Below are positions 11,701 through 21,317 of a stretch of 64,000 bases of DNA, in pieces. This DNA is from Rhabditoides inermis (taxonomy: Eukaryota; Nematoda; Chromadorea; Rhabditida; Rhabditidae). The notes beneath the pieces were generated by a model. The model ran no database searches and was not told the DNA's origin. It was given only the letters and a program-made list of their open reading frames with translations. The stretch is from NCBI GenBank assembly GCA_963966185.1, contig CAWZYM010000399.1, positions 423,001-487,000 on the forward strand, given 5' to 3'. Position 1 is the stretch's first letter; every line of letters starts with the position of its first letter. A program made the translations under genes and the position numbers.

Positions 11701-12375
11701 GAGAGGGAGAGAGAGGGAGGGAACACCCCCTCGACCGAATAAGTGCGAATAATCCATTGCTCGTGTGCGCGTTGTTCAGATCCCGCCCCGTTCACAGTAC
11801 CTCCAGAGTCATGACCCGCACTTGCTTGGCGCTCTATCCATAATTCACCCACTTTCATAATGTCTCATGTCTGATCAGTGCTCTCATCCGATCAGCGAGT
11901 TTCTGCAAGTGTGTGTGTCGTCCTTTCTTTTCGCTTATCACGCAAGGGCGAACGCGATTATGTGTTCGGTTGCTTGCGCCGGCTGTACTCTCAAGAGGGG
12001 CGCCGTTCGGATCTATTGCGCAGTCCAAACTCGCGAGCGAGCGAGAGACGCTTTTTCACTCCCCCTCCTTCTCGTTGCTCGGATCACTCTGTGTACTTAT
12101 CGTCGACTAGCACTTCTCCATGTCTCCAACAACCCCTTTCCCCCCTCTCCATTTCCTCCTCCCCCCACAAACCTCTTGTCTGTCTACAGTTCAGTTGAGG
12201 TCGCTGCGGCGGTGCGCACCGTACCCCTTTATCCCTCGTTTGAGACCCCTTGTTTGAGATATTCGTGGGTGGCGCGCGCATTGACTCACTTTTTTGAGTC
12301 ACATTCCTTTTTGAGTGTTTTGCGGGAGTGTGAGTGTATGTGTGTGTTATTGCAGTGATTCGACCTAGTGACACC
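8793..12375. other. 3.6-kb intergenic region, no gene seen
   Basis: Shared 5' flank of the claudin-like gene (-) and the mucin-like gene (+). I find no exon with matching splice sites on either strand. It contains several octamer-like ATGCAAAT or TATGCAAAT sites (near 9165, 9480 and 11175), GA arrays (11383-11407) and CT-rich blocks. Just before the mucin start, a TTATTGCAG acceptor at about 12355 suggests a trans-splice or 5' UTR splice site. Confidence 0.6.
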
Positions 12376-15181
12376 ATGCTGCGTCGGATAGTGCTACTCG
12401 CGGCTACGGTAGCGGTAGTTTATTCTAAGGTATCTTCTTCTCACTTTTACAGACGTCACTCATTTCACTTTTCAGTGCGCCGGTAGCGAAGGAGACTGCG
12501 CCACCGGATTCTGCTTTGACGCACTGAACATCAACAATGTGAGTTCCAATCCCATACTCTGTTGCATTCCGAACGCGACCTTTCGCGCTTATCTCAAATT
12601 GCTCAGAGTTTTTGTTTCCACCTGCCCTTTATCGCTTCGATTCACGTCAAGTAGCCTATCGCAACTATTTCGAGACTCTTTTGCAACTGTTAGTCAATAA
12701 CAATCAATGACAATGCCTGTTGATTGGCTGTTGTGGTTACGGATCATGTACCCGAGGCCTAATCATAGAGCGGCCTTCTATTGTCCCGCCCGCTCTATTG
12801 AACACCGGCGAGGCAACACGCACAAAATGCATTAGACAATTTGTCGGGAGCGGGAGACAGGAGTGTAATTAATTCATGAATGACTAGTTATGATTACTTC
12901 ATCACTAATAAGGTTTGATTCGCGCACACACATTGGGAATCTATTCACAAAGTTCAAGTGCTGATCGTTATTAACGGAATATGAAATCTCAATTATATGG
13001 AAGGATAGGAATGGAGAAAAGTAGACAGACAGTAGGGCAGACGAGATTAGTGTAACTACTTACCTGTCTTTTCTTCCAGCAAGAAGAGTTCACATCGGGA
13101 TGCGCGACTCCGGATCAGTGCACAGCGGCCAGTGTCAGCGTCAAGGGAGAGCAGGTGAGTGCCAATTCAAACAAGAATTGATATCACAGCCGGAAACCAC
13201 GAAAGATTTTTCGTCGTTTCCGGCTGTGATATCAATTCTTATTTGAATATTTCATCAACCACGCACATGGAGTCCGTACAACCATCGATTGAGTGCCAAT
13301 TGTTCGAGTCTCCTGGTGATGATGCGACTGCTCCATGGACCATGGATTCTTAGTTCATTGCAATTGTTTGCAGTTCATTATTTGTTGCGTCGAGAAGGAG
13401 GACGGCAACTGCAATGGACGCCCCAAGGACCAGGTCTCAAGCTACTATAACGACAGGTTCACGGCACGTGATAACTGTGTGATAAAATGTGGTAATGAAT
13501 AATTTCTTTTCAGAAGACCACCACCCCGGCGCAGACGACGACTGATCAGAAGACGACAGCGACTCGCGTGGAGACGACCACCGAGGGCTCCACCCACGTG
13601 GCGATCGCTGAGCTGGTGGAGACGACGACGCACGTGCTCAAGACCACCACCATCAAGTTCTCCGCCACCGTCACCGAGGACGCCAAGGAGGCCGAGACGA
13701 TCGCCCTCGCCTCCATCACACCCAAGATCACCGAGCCGCCGGCGGTCACAGAGGCTGTCAAGGTCGAGACCACTGCTCCTACCACAACGGTTCAGACAAC
13801 TGCTGCTCCATCCACCGCTGCTCCCACCACCCCTGCTACCACCACAGCCGCTCCGACGGTTGTGTCGACAACTGTCGAACCAACCACCCAGAAGGTTGCC
13901 GTGCCTGTAGTTGTGGAGGAGAAGAAGGACGAGACTGCCGCCGCCGCCACGACCACGCAGCAGCAGACCACTGTGCAGGCGACCGAGGCTGCCACGGAGA
14001 CGACTGAGGTCAAAGAAACTGCTCCCGTTGTGACTACTACTGTCGAGGAGAGGAAGGAGACGACTGTCCACGAGACGACGAAGACCGCCGAGACCACCGT
14101 GGCTCCCTTTCAGTCTGCGGAGACAACTGTCGTCACCACAACGCAGGCTACCGTCGAGCCCAAGATCATCCCGGCCGTTGTTGTGGAGGAGAAAAAGGTC
14201 GAGGAGACCACACAGGCGACCACCACCGCCGCTCCCGACACCACCACCGTACAGTTCGGCGAGGAAGTGTCCACCAAGCCGCAGGAGATTGTGAATGAGA
14301 AGAAGGACGTCGATAACATCGCTCTACCCGTCGTCGCAGAGATCAAGGCTGAGGAGAAGACGGTTGATTCTGAGGAGAAGATCGCCGAGCCAAAAAGCGC
14401 GCACCCGGTCCTCGCCGAGGTCATCGACACCAAGAACCACGTACTGGCCGAGGTGATTGACACCAAGACGACGGTGGAGGAGAAGACGACTGAGGACAAG
14501 ACCACGCATGTCGTCGCCGAGCCAACCAAGACGGTTGAGGAGAAGAAGGAGGATAAGGCAGCTTCAGCTGCTGCTGCTCGCAACATGCCCGCGGAACCGG
14601 TGATGGACGGCGTTGGCGCTGCCGCTGCTGCTCCCGCTGCTCCTTCCACCACCGAGCCGCCAGCCACCACTCTCGTCATGCGCACCTCGCGCCCGCGCCG
14701 GTTGGACAAGAACAAGAAGAAGAAGGAGGAGGAGGAGGTGAAGGCGGGCTCGGTCATCTCGTGGTGGGTGGTGGTGCTGCTGGGCGTGTCGGTCGCCGCC
14801 ACCGCCGCCGCCGTCGCCATGGTGTGCATGCGCAAGAAGCAGATCGCCCAGCAGAGGAGAGCGAGGCAGGCGGACGAGGTGCGTTCTTTAATATCTTATA
14901 AGGTTGATTGATAACACGTGATAAATATAGTAATGAACAAACGAAAACCAATAAACCAATACAATCCCAAAATTATATGTGTTTGTTCTATTTCTTCCTT
15001 TACGTATACAGTATACCGTCTTATACCTATATAAGAATCAAAATCAGATCATTTATCTTCTATCAAGTATACGGTACATTACAGTAACAGTAGGTACATA
15101 TATACCTTTTGATTTCAGGTGCTGGTGGACCCGCTGCTGGCGAAGAAAACGGAGACGACCGCCAACGAGCGGCACGACTAG
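12376..15181 (+). CDS. mucin-like type I membrane protein with ET-like cysteine module
   Basis: Six exons in phase: 12376-12429, 12476-12538, 13080-13154, 13374-13433, 13514-14878, 15119-15181. The product is 559 residues. Exon 1 encodes a signal peptide (MLRRIVLLAATVAVVYSK). Exons 2-4 give a compact cysteine module of about 65 residues (CAGSEGDCATGFCF ... GCATPDQC ... FIICCVEKEDGNCN). Its CxxxxxxC, GC, CC and CN spacing resembles nematode ET-type or Ly6-like modules. The 455-residue exon 5 is a Thr/Ala/Val/Glu-rich stalk (TTT, ETT and TTV runs), expected to carry dense O-glycans, and ends in one transmembrane helix (WWVVVLLGVSVAATAAAVAMV) followed by basic MRKKQ. The short cytoplasmic tail ends NERHD. 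A cell-surface or cuticle-facing glycoprotein is likely; its ligand is unknown. The unbroken 1.4-kb exon contrasts with the tiny exons elsewhere. Confidence 0.82.
13165..13248. repeat. near-perfect intronic hairpin
   Basis: Inverted repeat within the third intron of the mucin-like gene. The outer arms of about 32 nt (beginning TTCAAAC and ending TTTGAA) pair with one mismatch. After a C-C mismatch the stem continues ACGAAA/TTTCGT, leaving a GATT tetraloop, so the RNA would fold into a stem of about 39-40 bp. It could be a short MITE, a source of siRNA, or a miRNA-like precursor; the almost perfect pairing favours the first two. Confidence 0.8.
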
Positions 15182-15769
15182 GCGTTCACTTGTTACACGT
15201 TCCTTCATCCCGTTTATCCTAATTCACTCTCCTCTCTCTCAGCCTGCCTTACACGAGTGCCACCGAGCAACTCTCTCCCTCTCTCTCTCCCCATCCGTTT
15301 CACCTACAGAACCGTGCGTGTGTGTGTCTTTGTCTCTCTCTCTCTCTTTAATGTGTCTTCATGTTGTTCACATCATTGTATATTTGTGTCATAAACGTGC
15401 AAAAACGTCTTGAACACGTGGAGTGAGAGATTAAAGACGAATCGTCGTGGGTGGTCTCCTGCCGCCGGCTGTTTCCCTCAGATATAGCCGCGCTCTCGAA
15501 ATCGATATCGCCACCCGAGAGTGGCTGCGAGTAGGGTGGGAGTCAAATTGCCACACAACAATCCACGCACTCGCGCCGTTCTCTTTCCCATTCTTTTTCG
15601 TCGCCGCATCCGCTCATTCCCACGTGCGTTACCCTTCTCGCACACTTCTTACGCCCGTGTATTTTTGCTATTATCTGTTTTACAAAAAAAAAAACGCTTT
15701 TCAAACTGTGCGCAATGGTGGTTAACTGATAGTTGATGTCCTGATCGCGTGTAGTTTGTAGTTTGTAGT
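15182..15769. other. intergenic spacer
   Basis: 588 nt holding the 3' UTR of the mucin-like gene (CT-rich, with ATTAAA near 15431) and the 5' flank of the small transmembrane gene. No exon seen. Confidence 0.5.
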
Positions 15770-16295
15770 ATGAACGTGTCGTCATCTTCGGGGGATCGGG
15801 CAGCGCAGCTGTTGGTGAACGGCTCTATCTGGAGTGACGTGGAGGTCATCCACTTCTCCGGACCCTGGCAGCAGAACGCCGAGGTACACTGATATGCTAA
15901 TTTGCTAATATGCATTTTTTTCTTTCCAGAATGTACTATTCAACAATTGTACTGTGATGTTTTCTGAAATATATTTTTATGTACATGTACACCTCTAATT
16001 CGTACATTATTTGACCTTTCCTAATTAGTTGTTATCTATCAATCTATAGAGAGTAATATTTCAGAGAATTTTGATATTTTTTTTACAATGTAAACTTGTG
16101 AGTTGTGAGTTGTGAGTTGTTCGCACCTATTCTACAGATTAAAAAGTGATAAGCGTGTGAATCTCGATTCCCGTAAATATGCTCTCTATCGTTGCCGCGC
16201 AAATCTCTGATTCATAAATCTCGGATTCATAAATAATTGTGGTTGTGGAGATCTGGAGATATGCGGAATTGTAGGCACGCCGCGTGAATACTGCA

Positions 16296-16337
<42 letters not shown>

Positions 16338-16796
16338 AGAGGAGGGACAGAGATAGAGAGAGCAGAAAGATCAAAAAGAGCAGCAAGAGCAGAGAGAATA
16401 CAGAGAGAAAGGAGGGAGGGAGGGAAGGAGAGTGAAAGAACATTGACTGTTACTCGACGCGTCACATTATGACTACAAATTAAGTATTTAGTGCAGGTGG
16501 TTCACGCGAAGACAGTACTTTATCGAAACAGTAATGCATATGTACAGAAAGGGAATGAATATTTCTCACTGCACTGATAATAACACGTACAAAAAGCGTG
16601 TAGAAGAGCAATGCGAAAGTAGGAGGAAGAACCGTCAGCTTTATTCCAGGTGCTGTTTCTGATGTGCGCTCTGGTGGGCATCATCGTGTTCTCCCTTCTG
16701 TACATGGTGGCTGTGACAGCTCGCAAGCGGCACCAGCTGAGAGCGATGCGTCGCCTGCCCCCCTCCGACACCAAGACCAGCCTCCTCTCTGCGTAG
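15770..16796 (+). CDS. small single-pass membrane protein, 86 aa
   Basis: Two exons (15770-15883 and 16650-16796) join in phase 0 across a 766-nt intron. The N-terminal 38 residues are Ser-rich with two possible N-glycosylation sites (NVSS, NGSI). Then comes one strong transmembrane helix (VLFLMCALVGIIVFSLLYMVAV), then a basic juxtamembrane stretch (TARKRHQLRAMRR) and a short tail ending SLLSA. There is no N-terminal signal peptide, so a type III topology (N-terminus out, basic side in) is expected. I do not recognise the family. The splice sites (gag/gtacac; ttattccag/gtg) and the charge asymmetry support a real gene. Confidence 0.6.
16299..16331. repeat. (GA)n microsatellite
   Basis: Pure GA array followed by a poly-G/GA-rich tract, in the single intron of the small transmembrane gene. 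Confidence 0.9.
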
Positions 16797-17604
16797 CTCC
16801 CCCTTCTTCCATAAACATGTCCTACCCGTTCCCACAGCCCAGTTGTATTGTACATCTTCCACTCCTAGCTAGACCCATGACCCATCACATTTTGTACGTG
16901 TTCTTGTACATCTTCCGCGATCTCATTTGTTGTATGCGTGTTTTCACGTTTCCACACCTGAAGCCCCGTCTAATGACCCGCACACGCGTTTGCTGAAATA
17001 TTTAATAATTGTTTACCCGGCATGATCTCCCTTTTTTCTCGCTCGCCCCTACCTCACTTCCCTGCAGCACGCATGTTACGGTAGTGATAGTGTGTGCATA
17101 GAGATATTTGTACATAGCCACCCCCCGGTCTTTCGAAATCGTAGAATACCGTTTTACTTATAACTTATCCACCCATTTTACGATACGTGTTCTTTCGCCG
17201 CCGCCCCTATGTTCATATTCCCATATATTTATTCTTCTCCCGGTTCTTGTTGATATCCCGCCGTGTGCGTATCATTGTAGGTGCATAGAGATCTCTCTTT
17301 ACATAAAGACTGCTTGTGTTCATGGAAGAAGCCAGGGGCGGTAGTGGGGCGTCTATATAACGCCGAGTAGTCACTCTAGGCAACGCGGACTGTCAGGGAG
17401 AGAGAAGGGAGAGGGGGTGGGGGAGGCTCACGCTCTTCTCTGCTCCTTCTGTGTGTGTGTTGCCGCGACGACGCTATGTTGCGTGATGAGCCCGATTGTG
17501 CTGGTGGCACCTTGCCGCCTTATCCACTCACTATCTTTATCCGTTCTCGCGACACCACGAGATTTATGTGTGCTCGTACTTGTAATTGAATAATTCGTTT
17601 AGCA
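16797..17604. other. intergenic spacer
   Basis: About 800 nt between the small membrane protein and the tetraspanin on the same strand. CT-rich, with no exon found. A GTATATAA-like stretch (tctatataacg) near 17350 is the only TATA-like element in the tetraspanin 5' flank. Confidence 0.4.
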
Positions 17605-19673
17605 ATGGTCGCCGGGTGCGGCAACAAACTCGTCAAGTACATACTCTTCCTCGTCAATATCATATTCTTTGTGAGTTCATACATCATACATGTGTTGTTG
17701 AAATTCGAATATGGTGCTGGTTCAGTGTTGTGTGGCGCAGTTATATTGATTGTAATCTGCAATAAAATATTATTCTTATTCCAGGCGCTCGGTCTTGTCA
17801 TACTAGCGTTTGGCGTGTACGGAGTGGTGGATGCGAAGGGCGCCTATCAACTCACCTTCTCCCATTTCACACAGAGCACTCAGTACATTGACACGCCGCC
17901 GCAGATACAGGAGGTGAGTACTCATTTTCCAGCATGTTCTTGTCTTTTCGTCAATTGTTCTAGCCACCTAAAAAATCTTCATCATTCTTTGCAGCTCACG
18001 TTTTTCTTCTACGGTCTGATAGTGGTGGGCTGCTTCTTCACGATTGTCGGATTCTGCGGGTGTTGTGGCAGCTGCTGTGAGAACACCTGCCTCATTGGAG
18101 TGGTAAACACACTTACATTATGATTATGCTACATGTAGACGTAGTGTTTCAAACGAGATTATTTGCAACACAGATTGCAACAGCAACACAGCACGTGCGT
18201 GATTTCGAAACTGCTTCCTCTTGGGAAAACTTAATATTTATGAGAAAACGCGACTACTTCCTTTTAGGTAAAACAGGCGCACTAATGATGCTATTTATGT
18301 CCATTGTTGACAAGGCTTTTTCACGGTATTCGCGTTGATAACGGGGGGGTCGTGTTTTCGCGAACACATGATATTTCCTGATACAATAGCGGGGAATCTA
18401 AATTTCACATTAGCGTGCGACAGTCAAAGTACAAGTACATGAGAGTGAGAGACCGCATAGGGTTCAATTAGACGTGCTCGCGGTAACGGGAAATGTGAAA
18501 ATCTGAAATTCATGAACAACTCGTGTACTCATGCATGCAGATTTGCGAAATTGCTATAGAGAAGAATTCACCTATAATTTCAGTATTTCCTCATCGTTCT
18601 CATACTGTTCGTTGTGGAAATCGCTGCCGGAGTATATGTCTACACCAACAAGGACAATGTGGGTCGGAAATTGCAACAAAAAAAGTGCCTGAAAAGTAGT
18701 GTTTCATCTCAACCGTAACGTTGTGAAAACACGTAAGCTTGAAGTGGTAAGCATCGAAGCAAGTGTTTATCTCAACAGTAGTGTTGACAAACAACAATCG
18801 TGTTTGTTTCAAGACAGTAAGTAAGTTCTAAACAGAAGTATTTATCTAAACAGGAGTCATGATAAATAAACAAACAAACAAACAATTTAATATAATTCAG
18901 ATCGCGCAACAGCTCGACGCGTTCTGGCGGCACGAGTTGATAGGCAAGTACAACTCGGACGAAGTGACACGGAAAGCGCTCGACTCCACCCACGCCAGTG
19001 TACGTCTCTGAGGCTTGCAACATTACCACCTGCCCCTCAAAAAAATTCTACATAACCACGTTTTCCAGTTATCAACTCTTTTTACCTCTTTGTTCATCGC
19101 ACTTTTCCAGTACATCACCTCTTTTTCCAGATATCAACTATTTGTACCACTGTGTCCATCATCTTTTCCCCCAGTACATTTCTTCTCTTTCCAGTTGAAC
19201 TGCTGCGGTTCACTCAATGGCTGCTCCGACTTTCAAGTGCCGCCGGCGTCTTGCCAGTGCACCACTTCCTCATTCAATATGATGGCCAGCACTCGGGTGA
19301 GCTATTGCGATTTTGTTTCATAGTCTTCCTGCGTCCCCCGCAGAGCACTACTGTTTTATCTCAACAGTAATGTGTTTTATCAAAAATCAGCCTGCGTTAT
19401 ATCTTGAATCGGGAGCTTTTGCCTTTACATGTTATCTTGGAAAGTAGTTGGTAACGTCGATTCCCAGCCCGGTTGTCTGGCCGTCGTTCTGAATGGCATC
19501 GGCTCGCAGATGCTGGTCATGTGGATTGTTATCGGCGTCATTCTCGGCATCGAGGTTTGTTTACTCATTTGTTTACCTTTACCTTGTTTACCCTATCATT
19601 TCAGCTCATCGCCATGGTGTTTTCATGCGTGATGTGCAGTGCGGTGCGCGAGAAGCGCAACCAAAACTTCTAA
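17605..19673 (+). CDS. tetraspanin, 244 aa
   Basis: Eight exons in phase: 17605-17670, 17785-17913, 17995-18102, 18584-18658, 18901-18999, 19195-19296, 19468-19554, 19605-19673. Four transmembrane segments with tetraspanin order: TM1 (KYILFLVNIIFF...LGLVILAFG), TM2 (LIVVGCFFTIVGFCGCCG), TM3 (FLIVLILFVVEIAAGVYVY) and TM4 (MLVMWIVIGVILGIE...LIAMVFSCVMC). The large extracellular loop starts after TM3 and has the diagnostic CCG (LNCCGSLNGC) plus four more cysteines (SCQC, PGC). The cytosolic tail is VREKRNQNF. Tetraspanins organise membrane microdomains with integrins, proteases and receptors; the partner here is unknown. AATAAA at 19853-19858 fits its 3' end. Introns 4-6 hold unusual short repeats. 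Confidence 0.93.
18697..18860. repeat. degenerate intronic repeat
   Basis: Four diverged copies of a motif close to GTGTTTATCTCAACAGTAG, at about 18700, 18762, 18800 and 18838, in tetraspanin intron 4. A fifth copy at about 19345-19372 lies in intron 6. Spacing is irregular (about 36-63 nt). Confidence 0.6.
19062..19194 (+). repeat. tandemly duplicated 3' splice region
   Basis: Two consecutive units of 62-64 nt, each containing TTTCCAG-(A/T)TATCAACT...TACCxCT...TTTTCCxxCAGTACAT, precede the true acceptor of tetraspanin exon 6. The region offers CAG acceptors at 19068, 19110, 19130, 19174 and 19194; only the last keeps the reading frame into LNCCG. Confidence 0.8.
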
Positions 19674-19852
19674 CGCATCTCTTATTTGATTGTTTTCGAG
19701 ATTCGCATCACGTCATATATATCGCATCTCATTATGATTCTAACTTGTTATCCTCGACTCTCTTTCTCGCGTGCACATCACATATCATTCTGCATAGGAA
19801 GCCTTTTCTCGAGTGTTGAAACCATGTCCGTTTATTGCAACATGAAGAGACG

Positions 19853-19858
19853 AATAAA
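19853..19858 (+). terminator. poly(A) signal AATAAA (tetraspanin)
   Basis: AATAAA 180 nt after the tetraspanin stop and 29 nt before the stop of the convergent small gene. A reverse-strand AATAAA (tttatt, 19831-19836) lies just upstream, so the two transcripts probably overlap tail to tail. Confidence 0.65.
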
Positions 19859-19886
19859 TGATTGTTTGTCGAATGTGAGCGGGGTT

Positions 19887-20094
19887 CTATCCGCGTCTCT
19901 GGTTGCGCTTCTTGGCAGCGTACTGTAGACGCAGGATACGGTCGCGATTCTGCACATTCATCTTGTCGAGCTCGCCAGCAGTGATGTCGAGCTCACTAAA
20001 TGCCGTCACGTTGACGTCACTTTTTTGAAACCAACCTCCTCGCAGCAGCCGCGACCACCCAGAAAATCGCGAGAATCACCCAGCGCAGTAGCAT
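19887..20094 (-). CDS. tiny secreted protein, 55 aa
   Basis: Two exons (20036-20094 and 19887-19995) separated by a 40-nt intron and joined in phase 2. Residues 1-18 form a good signal peptide (MLLRWVILAIFWVVAAAA), followed by a dibasic RR. The mature part of about 35 residues is charged and helical (SELDITAGELDKMNVQNRDR) and ends in a strongly basic AAKKRNQRRG. There are no cysteines. The RR, KKR and RRG runs could be prohormone-convertase sites, so a peptide hormone or an antimicrobial-like helix is conceivable, but I recognise no family. The ATG is the first available, and the unspliced frame stops a few codons into the intron. The 3' end is convergent with the tetraspanin. Confidence 0.5.
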
Positions 20095-21020
20095 GCCGGA
20101 CAATGGAATGGAAAACTGAATGGAAACTGATACGCGGCGGGCGAAGGCGACTCTCCTTCGAGAGAAACGGAGAGCGTATAAGAACAGCGTGAAAGCAGGT
20201 GAAAGTGGAATACGAAGGCTTTGTGCGGCTGACGGATTTACGATCACTCATTGCAAAAACGACGCTCTTCAGGAGTTCTGGGATGGTGTGGTTTTGCGGC
20301 GACGGACACGCGGGTTGTTTGATCACTCTCTGCGGTCCACCACGTCCATTCAAACGGCTGTTTAGCGGTGATAGCGAGGCGCGCCGCTCAGCATATCGAA
20401 TGAGTATTTTCGATGTGTCACCGGTCAGGGCGCAATCCAGTTTGTGTCTACCCCGCATTCCGAAATTCCGAGAAGCTGATTTCCGACAAAGCCAGATTAC
20501 AGATGAGACAAGACCGAACATGGCGATATTGGGCGGCAGTCGATCTGGATTCCCACCCGCATTAGCATATCCTTCTCGGGTTTCGCACGCAAATCCCGCT
20601 GCAAACCTGGAGGGGGCTAGCCTGAAATATGTCGCAACACACCTGCGTGGGGCAGGTTTGCCGAATCTCGACGCTTGATCCGGTTTGCGAAAAGATCGCA
20701 TCGGATCAGAAGTTCACAACACTGCACTATCAACACCATAGCAAGAAAGAACGAAGGAAGTAGGCGGAAGACATCCATTTGTTTTGTCATTGGATTATAC
20801 AGACGCATCGGCGCGCTTTGTTCTCTCCCCCGAAAGAAGACACTACTCTCGCTGATTTATCTGCCAGCATTCCAGGAAAAGAAGCAGAAGAATGGGATAT
20901 ACTAGGCGTGTCCCCCCTTGTTTTCATTGTGCCACAGTCCGCAACAAGTTTGCCAATTTTGCTCACGGAACCATACCAGTCTTGCCTGTCGTCTCTTCCT
21001 CACTCTCTCTCTCTCTATCC

Positions 21021-21052
<32 letters not shown>

Positions 21053-21317
21053 ATCCCTCTCGCTCTCTCTCTCTCTCTCTCTTTCTCTCAAACACTACGG
21101 TACGAAAGTGCTTATCAGTGATGGGCGATCGTCTGCGAGGGGCGTGGCGCGATCAGGCCCTGGGGGCATGGAGGGGGCGGTGCGTGGAGGCGCGCGGGAA
21201 GAAGTGGGTCAGTGCGCGGCGACTGCTGACTCGGAGAGAGGTCTCCTGGAAGAGAGAAGACAGCCCTTCTCCACACACACACAACACATCACTACTTTCG
21301 CTTTTCCTCCTGCGACC
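20095..21317. other. divergent intergenic region
   Basis: 1.2 kb between the tiny secreted gene (-) and the MAM-like gene (+). The left part is of mixed composition with no exon found. The right part is dominated by a CT array (21002-21088). Open frames here are simple-sequence translations. Confidence 0.55.
21002..21088. repeat. (CT)n microsatellite
   Basis: About 87 nt of CT dinucleotides broken by two ATCC and CG interruptions, 230 nt upstream of the start codon of the MAM-like gene. Confidence 0.9.

Noticed and set aside
13445..14835. Several long minus-strand open frames opposite the mucin exon
   Set aside because: Shadows of the Thr-rich plus-strand exon; repetitive ACC/ACG codons leave the antisense frames open. 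No splice signals or domains.
20006..20701. 231-codon minus-strand open frame upstream of the tiny secreted gene
   Set aside because: No hydrophobic, repeat or domain pattern. Its 3' part overlaps the 40-nt intron and exon of the better-supported gene in another frame.
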